A stretch of 64,000 bases of DNA, from NCBI RefSeq assembly GCF_040802235.1, contig NC_133157.1:90506001-90570000 (forward strand), given 5' to 3'. Within the stretch, counting starts at the first letter, position 1. Each line of letters starts with the position of its first letter. The notes beneath the pieces are model-generated. The model did not search any database and had not been told where the DNA came from. It saw nothing but the letters and a program-made list of their open reading frames with translations. Below, piece after piece: positions 33,991 to 46,205 of this stretch. The position numbers and the translations under genes were made by a program. Source of the DNA: Manis javanica (lineage: Eukaryota > Chordata > Mammalia > Pholidota > Manidae).

Positions 33991-34319
33991 AAAAATGAAG
34001 TCCCAGAAGTCCACAATCCTATCCTTTAATCAAATAGATGCTTTTTTTTACCTTTCCCTGAATTTTACTCTAATTATCATGCATACTCATTTTTACATAT
34101 GCAAACATACTAAACAGACATTAGAACCTGCACTTTCGGTGAATAATGCGCATGCTTACGTTTCTCCACTTAATCCAGTATCTCCCTTTCTTGTCCCCCC
34201 AGCCCCATCCTTCTAACACCATCATGGAACCAGAGTGAACGTACTGGTGCCTGACTCTCACAGCTTTGGACTGTCCTGTCCCTCCTCTATGAACGTGTCC
34301 ACACACATACATCAATGGC

Positions 34320-34930
34320 AAATGTCTGTCCCTGTTGAGCTTTACAAAGAAGTCTTCATGAGATATTAATATCTGTGCAACTTCATTCATTGTTTCACAG
34401 CAGACATCCCTACAATTCCATAGGTGTGGCTCTAACTCAGTATGTTTAATATCTGAATAATATTCCATGAGTGTATGCAGCCAGTTTATCCAAACATGCA
34501 GTTTTGAGCTACAGTATAAATCACACCTGTTCCCGAGGGCAAGTGGTTTTGCTTCATCAGAGTAGATGAGCAGCGCCGGCACAGCTGCCAGACTCCGTGC
34601 GCGCCTAAGTGACAAAGACAGTGTATGAAATGCTCTTCACATCCTCACCAACAGTGGATTGCATTCAGATAGTCTTTGCCAATATGCTGGACAAAAGTTA
34701 ATATAATTTCCTTACTTTAATTTGCTCTATATACGTCAATTGGTATGTACTCCTAATGTGAATGTATGAGTATATGATTCACCTATTTTCTTGGAAACTT
34801 TTTTACTTTTATTATCAGTTTGCCAAAGTTCTTGACATGTTGCTGATATCAACCCTTTGTTTTAGCTAGAAAAAATGTTTTCCCAGTTAATCATAACCTT
34901 TGACTTTGTTTGGACCATCTTATAAATTAA
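34320..34930 (-). mobile_element. Ancient L1 ORF2 fragment, highly decayed
   Basis: On the minus strand a segment near 34430-34500 reads LHTLMEYYSDIK, the degraded counterpart of the conserved [10 protein letters not shown] block near the ORF2 C-terminus. The stretch 34640-34925 has the antisense of a further upstream ORF2 region (for example cttcacatcctcaccaacag). Boundaries are approximate. Confidence 0.55.
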
Positions 34931-35371
34931 AGGAGGATTAAAAAAAAGAAATCCTATAGTCAAATATGTGTAGCTTGGAGAGCAAAAATATGGAGTCTAT
35001 TTTTTCCTTATACTGCACATGTCAAATCTTTCTCCTTGGGTTAGGTTCCAGAAGGTATCTGAGACACTATCAGGGACCACTAGGGCCATCTTCAGGTGGT
35101 GGTCACCTGCCTGATGACTGGGGATTGAAACATCCCTTTCAGCACCAGCTCTTACTCAAGGCAAGGTTCCCCAACCACCAGGGCCAGGACTGACCCTTGG
35201 AACTTGCCCTCAGGCAGAGTGGGCCTGGCCTTTCTCCCAGTGTGGCTGGGATGTCCCAGGATTGAGGGGTGTGGGAAGAGGGTACCACCTTATCTTATCC
35301 TTATCTCACTGGCAACGTTTTAGTGGGATATTGGTACCACTGGTTGGATGTGACCACATTCTGATTCTCTT
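34931..35371. other. Unrecognised sequence
   Basis: No gene or repeat could be assigned. Confidence 0.45.
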
Positions 35372-35645
35372 TTTACAGTGGTAAAATATATATAATGAAA
35401 TATATCATGTTAACTACTTTCAAGTGCACAGATCAACAGCATTAGGTGTTTTTGTTTGCACAGCCATCTCCACCATCCATTTCCAGAACTTCCCAAACTG
35501 AAGCTCCTGCTCATGAAACAGCAGCCCCGTCCCAGTCCCCGGCACCCAGCATTCTCTCCATCTCTGTGAATCAGGTCCAGCTCTCTTACTGACAGCTCCC
35601 GTGGTTTCCCAGAAGACTGCCACGTGTCCCTGTGGCCCCAGCAGA
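35372..35645 (-). mobile_element. L1M-type 3' end fragment
   Basis: The plus strand reads cagtggtaaaatatatataa, ttcaagtgcacagatcaaca, ccatctccaccatccatttc and aacttcccaaactgaagctc, the same L1M 3' end type as at 32840-33300 but an independent, diverged copy. Confidence 0.75.
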
Positions 35646-36204
35646 GTCAAGTGCTGTAGGGGCTGCCCCAGCTGTTGGGCACCCTTTCCTGAGACACATC
35701 AGGGGGGCTCCCACTCATGATTTACCTCTGCCCTCAGGGCACCTCTAACCAGCTCCTGACTCAGATTTCACCAAGCCAGGGTCAGGTCCCCCCAAGGGGC
35801 TCACATACCCAGTTTTCTGGGGGTTGTCCATCCCCCTCATGTGGCATGTGCTGGGGACAGTGCTCCCGGGAAGGCACAGCACTCTGCAGACATCCGCCTC
35901 AGGACCCTGGCTTCCTTTCCCCACCTGGAGCAGGTCTGGGAGCAGCACGCCCTGGAAAGCCCACCCTCTCTCATAAGGCCTGGGCCCTTGGTTCTCAGCT
36001 TCACAGAGCCTGAAATCTTCCGAGTTCTGATAATAGCCACTCCCACAGCTACACCTTCCCTTATGGATATGAAGGGAGATTCTGAAGGCCAAGGCCGAGT
36101 CAGAGCCAGGCACACAGCAGGAATGCGATGGATTCTTTCTTGACCAAGCCCCACACAGGCTGCCCTGAGCTCTTTGAAGCTAAGGCTTCCATCTGGGAAC
36201 TCCT
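35646..36204. other. Unrecognised sequence
   Basis: No gene or repeat could be assigned. Open frames on both strands overlap and have no known domain. Confidence 0.45.
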
Positions 36205-36380
36205 GAGACAGGTGAGCATCCTGGGTAAGCTGAACACCCTGGAGAACAGGTTAGCATCCTGGGTGAGGTGAACACCCTGGAGAACAGGTGAGCATCCTGG
36301 GTGAGGTGAACACCCTGGAGAACAGGTGAGCATCCTGGGGCAGGTGAACACCCTGGAGAACAGGTAAGCATCCTGAGGCA
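36205..36380 (+). repeat. 38-bp minisatellite, about 4.5 units
   Basis: The landmark agcatcctg occurs at 36215, 36253, 36291, 36329 and 36367, each 38 bases apart. The unit reads approximately aacaccctggagaacagg followed by tgagcatcctgggtgaggtg. Each unit has CAG/GT(G,T,A)AGC, a strong 5' splice-site-like motif, with the GT at 36212, 36250, 36288, 36326 and 36364. 38 is not a multiple of three, so a coding role is unlikely. Confidence 0.92.
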
Positions 36381-37254
36381 AAATTATGGGAAGATTTCTC
36401 ACAAGTGATTGGCTGTGACAGATTCTGCCATCTCATTGGGCCTGTGGTGACCCCATGTCCTGCCCATTCCTCTTCGTTCTGGAGCTCCAGCTCTTGCAAA
36501 TGAGCCTATGCTCCCATCCCAACCTGCAAACCTTCGCTGAAGGCCAGCTGGGCACACTGACCTGGGGGACATGGGTGAGAGGGCTCCTGGGACAATCAGA
36601 TTCAGAGGGGCAGGACAACACCCTCCTTACAGCCTTACAGCACTGTAATGAGAGAAATGTGCTCCGGGACCTATATTTCACCCAGGCCTATGTGGGTTAA
36701 CTGAGTCCTTCCTAGCAGATGCCATCTTGTATTGCAGAAGCAAAGTTAAACCCTTTCAGATGAAAACCAGTCCCCATTATAATCAGGCAGAAGGGAGAGA
36801 TAGTTTAGTTGAATTTTAAAGCAACTGATTGGGAGTTTTCCATGAAGGAAAGACTCATGAAGCCTATTCTTTTTAATGTACAGTTCTTGAGGGTGAGTCT
36901 GGAAAACCCTGAACTTTATGACAGATTAGGGGTGTGCCGAGTAAGTGTCATGACTCTCACAAGGAATTTGCTGCAAATGCAATGGTTTCTCTTAAATGGA
37001 TAAATGGTCATAGGCTGATCTTCAGCAATCCATAGAAATGAAGACTAGGACTGGTACTGACTGTGGATCAATCTGAACATCTTTATTCACATCATAGTTT
37101 AAAATAAAAAATTAATAGCTATATTGTAAACAGTAGCTTCAAATATTTAGACAACTAAATTTCTATTTCATCCTACTTGTGTGATTTGCCACTTAAAACT
37201 ATTACAAATGTGTATTTAAAAGCACAGACAAGATAAAGTGGACAGTGAAAAATG
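36381..37254. other. Unrecognised sequence
   Basis: No gene or repeat could be assigned. Confidence 0.45.
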
Positions 37255-37420
37255 TAAACCTGGGTAATGACAGCCATGTGACCTTGAGTATGGGTGACCT
37301 TGAGCAAATCACTTCACTTCTCTGAGAATTAGGATCATCATCACCAAACAAAACCACTGCCCCCTGTCGAGTTGTCAGGGTGATCCAGTGAGATAAGGCA
37401 TGTGAAAATATTATGAGTTG
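37255..37420 (+). mobile_element. MIR SINE
   Basis: The MIR order is kept: gccatgtgaccttgagtatg, accttgagcaaatcacttca, cttctctgagaattaggatc and gtgagataaggcatgtgaaa. A short segment seems inserted or duplicated around accttgag. Confidence 0.65.
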
Positions 37421-38034
37421 TAAATGTAATTACTGTGATATTATGAGCCATGCTGATACTAATAATTGCATTGTCAACATGATATATTTTACTTCCACCA
37501 GAACTCCCAGCCTCACTGGTAAACACAGACACATGAAGGTACCCACCTTGCTGGGCCTGAAGCGAAAACAAAACAAAGCCTGCATTTCTCTCTGAGGTGA
37601 ATACCTTCACTTGGAGCACTGGATGTGTTGACAGCAATCAGTGAAGCCAGTTTACAGGAGGGAAAAGTCAGGCATGAGGGTTCAACTTACCAAGACAAAG
37701 CAGCAGGTCACCTGTCTGAACCGTGTACCTTTCAGCAGGGCACTGACGTCACAGAAACACAAGTCTGGAAAATGTCTTCCTGTTGAAAGTGCAGTTTCCC
37801 AAGGCAATCAGCACACTGTAAACATTCTGGGCTTTTCTAAGGATATCACACTTAACACCCAGCCCATGCTGGGAGATGGTAGCTACTGACAATGAGAAGC
37901 AGGGACGGGTTTCTCTCTTCAGCTCCATCCCCCTGGGAGTGCGAATGGTCTTGCTATGTGTCGACAGTGGTTCATCTTAGTGGTTCCATTTGTTCATGGG
38001 CTTTGTAGATGGCTTGAGAGGCTGGACCTCATAG

Positions 38035-38140
38035 ATTATGTATGGCCATGTGCTCATTTTACAGAATATTAAACTGAGGCCCAGGGGGTCATGTGACTTA
38101 GTAACCTTGAGGCCGTGCTGCTCTGAGTCTCTGACTGTAC
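38035..38140 (-). mobile_element. MIR SINE fragment
   Basis: The plus strand reads tgctcattttacagaatatt, aaactgaggcccagggggtc and atgtgacttagtaaccttga, the antisense of the MIR core. Only the core is retained. Confidence 0.65.
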
Positions 38141-39660
38141 GCAGGGTCAGTCAATACAAAGTCAGTATTTGAATTTTAAGAGACAAAAGAAAACAAAGAC
38201 CAGAAAACCCTGGAAGGCCTGAGTCATAAAGACTCAGAAAGGAAGTGGCATGTGTGGTAGAAGGTCTGCTCTTGCCATGAAGCCTTTGCTCTGATGCTGC
38301 GCCTGCCTGGAGCAGTGGTGGAGAGCTGGGATGCTGGTGGCTGGGTCCTTCCTGCCACCTGCCAGGGGAGCTGTGGGGACAATGTTGGCAGCTGTATTTA
38401 GGGCCACAGAGTGCTGGATGGAGAGGCAACTTGGAGACCCCCAACCAATGGCCTAATGCAAAACCTGACAACACCCCATATCCCTCAGAGGAAAATTATG
38501 TGTATCTTGAAGTTTCAAATCTGGTTTAACTGCACAAAAGCAACTTCATGTTGGTCCCAGAGGAGTATGTCATGATGGTCAGTTGCATCAGGATGCTGGG
38601 CACCCAGCAGAGATGCCGAGCAGCCAGGAGAGGAGCTGGGCAGCCAAAGCCCAGGACAGGCTGCAGTACGCGGCCTGTGGCTGACCTGCTGCAATCTCCT
38701 GTGGCCTGCTTTGTTCCTCCTCTTTCTTACCCTGCAGCCTGCGTTGGATCCCCCTTGCAGTTTCGTGGGTGAGTGAGATAGTAGGTTTCTCCCCAAGGTC
38801 TGGGTTTTGATTTTAGTTTTTATGTATTACACAGGCAAAACTTTTGTGCTTCTGACCAAAGAAAATCAGGGTCTACATCTACCAAAAGGTGTATTTCCAG
38901 CCAAGAGTCAGTCACTCTATAAAGCACAGATCATTTTAAACTGAGTACTGCTGGCTGACTCAGGGGGACTTGGGAAGCTCCCTCCTCTGGGAGAATTGCC
39001 CTTAATCCATCATGTTACTCCATGAGCTTTCTGCATACTGAATTTTCCTGAAGCCGGACGTCCCTGGAATGGGTACCCAGTCTGAATGGGCAGCAACCTG
39101 CCCAAGGAGCCCTGCCTGCTGGGTCAGCAGAGACAGAACCTCCAGGAACTAACTGCCTGCTGTGGGACCAGGGGAGAGCAGGCAGGCCAGTCGTGGGAGG
39201 CAGTATGGCCTTAGCAACCCCAAGCAGCCTCCAACTGCCCAACACAACACTGCCCCGCATGGCAGAAGGGAGATTTTTATCTTCTGTGAAAACTGCAGCC
39301 AGCCAGTCACCCTCTGGACTTCATGGTAGCAGGACGGCCACCTGGGCAGGGGGCTTTTTGGCACTTTGTGGAAATTCTCAGTGCTTAGACCACCATAACA
39401 CCTTGCATTCCACCAATGGCCAGGGGTTTGAGTGGCCTGGGGCAAGGCTGGGTGCCTAGAGAGGGTAGAGAGGGCATCTACCCCTTCTCACCACAGAGGA
39501 GGGCCTCTGGGTGTGCTCCCTACAGAGGCTCTCCTTGTTATTTTAAAAATATGATTGAACATAAAAATACAAACAAAACCTGCAGAGCCTGGGCTGTTTT
39601 AAGTATAGACTTGCAGTGTTAGCATCCAGTCCTATTCACCCTCTGACTGTTCACTGCATG
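38141..39660. other. Unrecognised sequence
   Basis: No gene or repeat could be assigned. Several overlapping open frames lack known domains. Confidence 0.45.
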
Positions 39661-40200
39661 TGCACTTAACAAATATTTACTCTGAGCCAGGCAGCCCCAG
39701 ACGAAAGGGTGTGGCGCCCTTCCCTGTGGGGCCAGCGGTCTGATGAGGAGACAGACGGTGAGCAAACAGTGTTGACACGGTGCCAATGGGGTGTAATAAA
39801 CACGTGCTGGGACAATTGAGAGCACGTTGGGGGAACCCCTGAGTCTGTCCATAGGCAGGAGTATCAGAGAAGCTGCACAGGGGCCGTGGTCTTGAGGAGG
39901 GACAAGCCATCACAGAAGCAGCAATGGAAGCTCAGGAGGCAGCTCAGGAAACTCTGGGCCTCGTGTGTCTCGGAAGCCAGGTCATAAGGTGGCTGGGAGG
40001 TAGGAGGCCCCTCAGGTGAGCAGCGTGGGCCCTGCCGATGGGCAGGTATCCAAGGGCTTTGAGCAGGTGGTTTCAACACTGCACAGGCAGGGGCTTTCTT
40101 TAGGCCTGGAAGGGGCACAGGCAGCTGTGTGGGATGCAGGGTGCCCAGAAAGGAGGCTGTGCCAGACCGAAAGGCAAAGGTTTGAACCTGGGCCCTCATT
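39661..40200. other. Possible old mammalian repeat, family unresolved
   Basis: The stretch begins with cacttaacaaatatttactc, followed by tgagccaggcagccccagac and cagacggtgagcaaacagtg. This resembles a common mammalian interspersed repeat that I could not name with confidence. The remainder to 40200 may belong to the same relic. Confidence 0.3.
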
Positions 40201-40254
40201 TTGTGCAGACCAGCTCTGATACACTGATCGACAGAACAATATCACGACACATCT

Positions 40255-40555
40255 GCAATTAGAAACTTTCTAGAAGCCACTTTTAAAACATAAAAAGAAA
40301 CAGGTGGAATTATTTTTTTATAATAAAAGCGATTTTATCCAATGTAGTCAAAATATTATTATTTCAACATACAATCAGTACGAAAAGCCACTAATGAGTT
40401 ATTTTTCATTATTTCTTCCAAACTTGGTCTTTAAAACTCTGTGTGCATCTTACACATAGAGTATGTCTCAACTGTGACCAGCCACATTTTAAGGGTCAAT
40501 AACCACATGTGGCTGGTGCCAGCCGTGTGGGGCAGTACAGGTCTGAGGTAGCCCA
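40255..40555. mobile_element. Probable hAT-type nonautonomous DNA transposon
   Basis: The order aaactttctagaagccactt, aaaaagaaacaggtggaatt, caaaatattattatttcaac, ctcaactgtgaccagccaca and aaccacatgtggctggtgcc recalls a widespread MER-type hAT-Charlie MITE in mammals. The family name and orientation are not certain. Confidence 0.5.
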
Positions 40556-41505
40556 GTATGCATCAGAGATTTATATTCCCTATTCTGGCCATGATTACTC
40601 TTATTGCCATACCTGCTGAGATTCCTTTTTCAAAAGGATCAAAATGGAAGTGTCCACTTTCAAAAGGCCTCTTAACCCCTAAGACTTCAACTGCAAGACA
40701 CAGGGCTAGGTTGTTGGGAAGTTGTCTTAAAATAAGCATGCATCCTGCAATTCTCTTTGATTTCCAAAACTTGAAGGGGAGGGAAGGGAATGGGATGGAA
40801 CAATTTGCATTTTAATAAGCACTGCCTCTTGCAAAATGATTCTCAACATTCCTAATGAATGCCTCCCAATAATGATAATTATCCAGAGGTGCTGGGCCAG
40901 CATTCACTGATGAATGCCCTCCCAGGCAGGCCCTGTTTTGACTGTCTTAAAGCAAAGCTTTTAAGTTATGTGGCCATAGACATGGGTTTGTGTAACTTGT
41001 TTCCCAGAAGGAGTGCAGCCTAAGTAAGTCCTACCAGGCCACAAGTGGGATTGGTTTAGGACCAGGAATGGAGTACAGGAAATTTGTAGTCAATTTTCAG
41101 TACTTCTGATCTCAGGAGAGACACTCATTGTCTTTTTTTAGAAGCACAATGCAGGCAGGCAGGACAGTACCAGCCCCACGTGGCTTCTACATGTGTTGGC
41201 TCCGCCACATTGATCCCCATGACATGACTAATGTTTCACCCAGCCCAGGACACATCAGTTTGGCTGATGATCTGGTTCCTGAACATTTGCCGCAGCTCAC
41301 CCCCTCAAGTCCTTTTTCAGGCTTGTACCTGGATGGTGGAATTCCCATCCTAAGCCCGTACAGTCTCTAGCTCTAGTCTCTAGCTCTGTCCAGTACTCAG
41401 TTTTGACAACAGTGTGGTGGGATTTGCATGCATAAGTAACCCTTTTTGAACACCCTGCAGAAATTGCGCACCCTATAGAAATTACAGTATTGAGAGATGT
41501 TTGCT
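40556..41505. other. Unrecognised sequence
   Basis: No gene or repeat could be assigned. Confidence 0.45.
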
Positions 41506-41670
41506 TCCTTTGACTCAACACGTGCCAAGCACTGAACTCAGTGCTCTGTGTGGATGATCCCAGTAAGTATTTTCCACAGGCCCATGAAATCCACATCATT
41601 AATATCTGCACCAAACAGATACGGAAGCCAAGGAGGATGGTGAACTTGCTCTGCATCTCAGCAACACCTC
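41506..41670 (-). mobile_element. MIR SINE fragment
   Basis: The plus strand reads acacgtgccaagcactgaac, tcagtgctctgtgtggatga and acagatacggaagccaagga, in the order of the antisense MIR body (size-of-peak, region of lowest, gaggaaactgag-like). It is diverged. Confidence 0.45.
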
Positions 41671-41777
41671 CAGAAGCAGGCTGATTCCACAAGAGGATCC
41701 CTCAACTGCAGCACTATATGGCCTCCTTCATTCAGCTATGGTGGATTTCCTGTCCTGTATGATTATGAGAAGTATAC

Positions 41778-42335
41778 ACTGTGGTAGGCAGAATTCTGAA
41801 ATGACCCCCAAGATTCCCACCCCCTCATACATACTCCCTGAATAATCTCCCCCACCAAGTGAGGGTGCAACCTGGGAATATGATGGGGCTTAACTCTGAA
41901 GATTAGATTTCTAATCAGTTGACTTTGAGTGTTTGAGTGAGTCAGAAAGGAGATTATCCAGGTGGACCTGATCTAAACAGGTGAGCCTAAAAAAGTCTGT
42001 GCTCATCCTGAAGGAAGAGAGATTCTAAGTATGAGAAAAATCTATGGAGGGGAGCAGATAGCAAGGACCTATGGACACTCTGGAGGACCTGAGAGGCCAA
42101 AGCCGACAGCCAGCCAGAGAACAGGGACCTCAGTCCTACAGCCACAAGGAGCTGAATTCTCCCAACAACTATGTGAACATGAATGAGGACCCTGAGCTCC
42201 AGAAATGAACACAGGCCAGCTGACATCTTGAAGGCAGCCTTAGGAAACCCTGGAAAGGTGATCCACCTGCATTCCTGACTCACAGAAACTGAGATAATAA
42301 ATACATGCTGCTTAAGCCAGTAGGTTTTCCTTTTC
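41778..42335 (+). mobile_element. MLT1-type MaLR LTR
   Basis: Hallmarks in order are gtggtaggcagaattctgaa, tgacccccaagattcccacc, ctaatcagttgactttgagt, aaggagattatccaggtgga, gggacctcagtcctacagcc, acaaggagctgaattctccc and gaaactgagataataaatac. This is a nearly complete old MaLR LTR. Confidence 0.8.
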
Positions 42336-45300
42336 TTGCCTTCCTGCATTTGCTAGGACTTCCAGTATGACATTGACAAGGAGTGGTAAGAAGGGACATA
42401 CTGGCCTTGTTCTTGATCTTATCAGGAATTGAAGTTCTTCATCACTAATTACAATGTAGGTGTAGGTTTTTGTAGATGATCATCAGGCTGAGGAAGTCCC
42501 CTCAGGTCCTATTTTGCTGAGAGGTTTTTTTCATAAATGGGTGTTGGATTTTGTCAAATGCTTTTTCTTCATCTATTGATATAATTATATGATTTTTTAT
42601 TTAGCCTGTTGATGTGATGGATTACTTTAATTGATTTTAAACTGTTGAACCAGACTTGCACGTCTGGGATAAATTCTACTTGGTCCTAGTGTATGGTTCT
42701 CTGTATTTTATATTATTTTGATATTTTTTATTGAAGTATAGTTAATATATAATATTACATTAGTTTTAAATGTACAACATAGTGATTTGAGAGTTTTATA
42801 CATTATTAAATGCTCACCCAATGGGTGTAGTTACTATTTGTCAACATAGAATGTTAAGAACCATTGGCTATGCTGTGCTTTCACCCCACGACTAATTTAT
42901 ATTATGATTGTGATTTTGTGCCTTTTCATTTCCTTCACCTATTTTACCCACCCACCCCAACTCATCCCCCATTGTAGCCACCAGTCACTTCTCAGTGTCT
43001 GTTAATCTATTGTTGTTTTGTTTGTTTGGGTTTGGTTTTAGATTCTAGGTATAGTTGAAATCATACAGTATTTGTCTTTCTCCGTCTGGCTTTTTTCACA
43101 TGCCATAATATCCTCTAGGTCCATCCATGTTGTTGAAAATGGCAGGATTTCTTTCTTTTATATGTCTGAATAGTATTCCATTGTATATATGAACCACATC
43201 TTCTTTACCTATTCATCTGTTGTTGGACACTTTGGTTTCTTCTATATCTTGGCCTTCATAAAGAATATGTCAATAACATAGAGGAGCATGTATCTTTTTG
43301 AATCGGATATTGTTTTCTTCAGGTAGATTCCTAGAAGTGGGATTTCTAGGTTGTTTGGTATTTCTATTTTTAGTTTTTTAAATTCAACTTACTAACATTT
43401 TGTTGAAAATTTTTACATCTATGTTCATGAGCAATATTAGTCTGTCATTTTTTCTTGTAATGTCTTTGTCTGGTTTTGGTATTACAGTAATGCTTGTCCC
43501 ATAGAATGAATTAGGAAGTATTATTTCTGTTTCTATTCCCTGGAAGAGATTGTAGAGAATTGGTAGCATTTCTTCCTTAACTGTTTAGTAGAACTCACAG
43601 ATGAACTCATGGGCTTGGCTGTTTCTGTTTAGGAAGGTTATTAATTGTACGTTCAATTTCTTTAATATCTATAGGACTCTTTAGATAGTCTATTTCTTCT
43701 TTTGTCAAATTGTGTTCTTCAAGGAGTTGTCCACTTCATCAAGGTTATCAAATTTGTGGGCCTAGAGTTGCTCATACTATTCTCTCATTATCCCTTTAAT
43801 GTCTACGGTATTTTAAGTGATGTTTGATATTAATAATTTCTCTCTTTCTTTTCTTAGTTAGCCTAGCTAACTATTGATCTTTTCAAAGGACCATCTTCAG
43901 GTTTTATTGATTTCCTCTATTTATTTCTTATTTTCAATTTCGATTTCTGCTCTCATTTTTGTTATTTCTCTTCTTCTGTTTACTTCGGATTTAATTTTTC
44001 TCTTCTTTTCCTAGTTTCCTAAGGTGAAACTTAGATTGCTGATTTCAGATCTTTTCTAGTATATGCATCCAATGCTATAAATTGTCTTATCAGTACTACT
44101 TTCACTGAATCCCACATATTTTTATAAGTTGTATTTTCATTTTCATTGAGTCAAAATATTTTTACTTCCTCTTGAGGTTTCTTCTTTGACCCATGTGTTA
44201 TTCAGAAGTATGTGGTTCAATCTCAACATATTTTCTGATTTTTCCCACTATTTTTCTATTATTAATTTCTAGTTTAATACCATTGTGATCTGAGAGCATA
44301 CATTGTATGATTTCTGTTCATTTACTTTTGTTAAGGTTTGTTTTATGGCCAGACTGTGATCTATCTTGGTGAATGTTCTATGTGACCTTGAGAAGAATAT
44401 GTATTCTGCTGTTATGGGATGAAGTAAATGATAAATGTCAGTTATATCCAACTGGTTAATGGCACTGTTGAATTCAACCATGTCCCTGATTTCTGCCTGC
44501 TAGATCTGTCACTTATTCACAGAGGAGTGCTGAAGTCTCCAACTTAATAATAGACTCATCTATTTCTCCTTGCAGGTCTATCTGTTTTTCTGTCTATTTT
44601 GATGCTCTGTTGCTAGGCACATACACTTTAAGGATGATTATCTCTTCTTGGAGTATTGACCCCATTACATAATGCCCTCCTTATCTCTGATAACTCTCCT
44701 TGCTCTGAAGTCTCCTCTGTTTGAAATTAATATAGCTGCTCACACTTTCTTTTGATTAGTGTTAGCATGCTGTATCTTTCTCCATTCCTTTACTTTTGAT
44801 CTATATGTGTCTTTATATTTAAAGTGGATTTCTTGTAGCAACATGGAGTTGGATCATGTATTTTGATCCACTCTAACAATCTCTGTCCTTCAGTTGGTGC
44901 ATTTAGATGACTGAAATTCAAAGTGATTATTGATATAATTGGATTAACATCTAACATATCTATTACTGTTTTCTGTTTGCTGTTTTTGTCCTTTGTTCCT
45001 ATTTTTGTCTTTCACTCTTTTTCTGCCTTTTATGGTTTTAAATGAGCATTTTATATGATTCCATTTTCTCTTCTTAACATATCAGTTGTACTTTTTCTTT
45101 AATTTTTTTAGTGGATGCTGTAGTGTTTGCAATATACATTTACAACTAATCTAAGTCCAGTTTCAAATAATACTGTACCACTTCATGGGTAGTAGAAATA
45201 TCTTATAATTACAAAATAATCTTAATTCTTTTCTCCTGTACCTTGTATCATTGCTGCCATTCATTTCACTTACATCTAAGCATATATATATACTGATGAT

Positions 45301-46205
45301 ATATACATAAACGTGCATAATCAAGCACATCGTTGCTGTTTTTATTTTGAACAAACTGTTACCTGCTAGATCAATTAAGAATAAGAAAAATAGTTTTTAC
45401 TTCACCTTGACTGATTTCTTCTTTGATGTTCTCGCTTTCTTCAAGTAGATGTGAGTTTCTGACCTATGTCATTCTCCTTCTAGCTAAAGGACCTCAACAT
45501 TTCTTCCAAGGCAGGTCTACTGGCAATAAATTCCCTCAATTTTTGTTTGTCTGAGAAAGTCTTTATTTGTCCTTCACTTCTGTAGGATAATTTCACAGAG
45601 TACAGAATTCTAAGTAATTCTTTTCTCAGTGCTTTAGATATTTCACGCCAGTCTTCTGTCTTCCACGGTTTCTGAGGAGCCGGATGTAAGTCTTACCTTT
45701 CTTCCTCTACAGATCAGGTGTTTTTCCCCTCTGCCTTTTTCAGGATTTTTCTTTACCTTAGATTTTCTATAACTTGAATGTAACATATGTAGGTATAGTT
45801 TTGGTTTTGTGTGTGTGGTTTTTTAAAATTTTTTCTTGATTAGTGTTCGCTGAGCTTCCTGCCTCTGTGGTTTGGTGTCTGGTTTTAATTTGGGGGAAAT
45901 TCTCAGTCACTGTTTCTTCAAATAATTCCTCTATTCTTTTCCCTCCTTCTTCTCTGTTTAGTGTTCCCACTACAGGTGCATTACACCTTTTGTACTTATC
46001 CCACAGTTCTTGTATATTTTGTTCAATATTTTTTCAGTCTTTTTTCTCTTTGCCTTTTGGTTTTGGAAGTATCTATTAACATATCCTTAAATTCATAGAT
46101 TCTTTCCTTGGCTATGTCCAGTCTACTAATGAACCCATCAAGGGCATCCTTCACTTCTGTTAAAGTGTTTTTGACCTCTGGCATTTCTTTTTGACCCCTT
46201 CTTAG
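42336..46205 (-). mobile_element. Ancient L1, RT to ORF1, decayed and interrupted
   Basis: On the minus strand the order is: ORF1 coiled coil (46023-46214, reads RRGQKEMPEVKNTLTEVK), ORF1 RRM/CTD remnant (about 45500-45970), endonuclease domain (44269-44950, with ITDIYHLLHPITAEYIFFS) and reverse transcriptase (43384-43600 and 42340-42710, with [11 protein letters not shown]). All frames are broken. The RT part is split by a younger L1 3' end at 42713-43382. The 3' half of ORF2 is missing, and 5' UTR sequence was not identified. Confidence 0.85.
42713..43382 (-). mobile_element. L1 3' end inserted into the older L1
   Basis: The plus strand at 42720 reads tttttattgaagtatagtta, then a 3' UTR, and at 43060-43370 the C-terminal ORF2 end (around tgaatagtattccattgtat). 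On both sides the older L1 RT sequence resumes (gtgtatggttctctgtattt before, actaacattttgttgaaaat after). The order therefore shows a nested insertion of a younger, 5'-truncated L1 in the same orientation. Confidence 0.75.

Noticed and set aside
34121-34615. 164-codon minus-strand open frame as a host gene
   Set aside because: Part of it is decayed L1 ORF2 (LHTLMEYYSDIK block) and the remainder has no known domain.
36205-36380. CRISPR-like or coding repeat
   Set aside because: The 38-bp units are head-to-tail without spacers. 38 is not a multiple of three, so frames drift between units.
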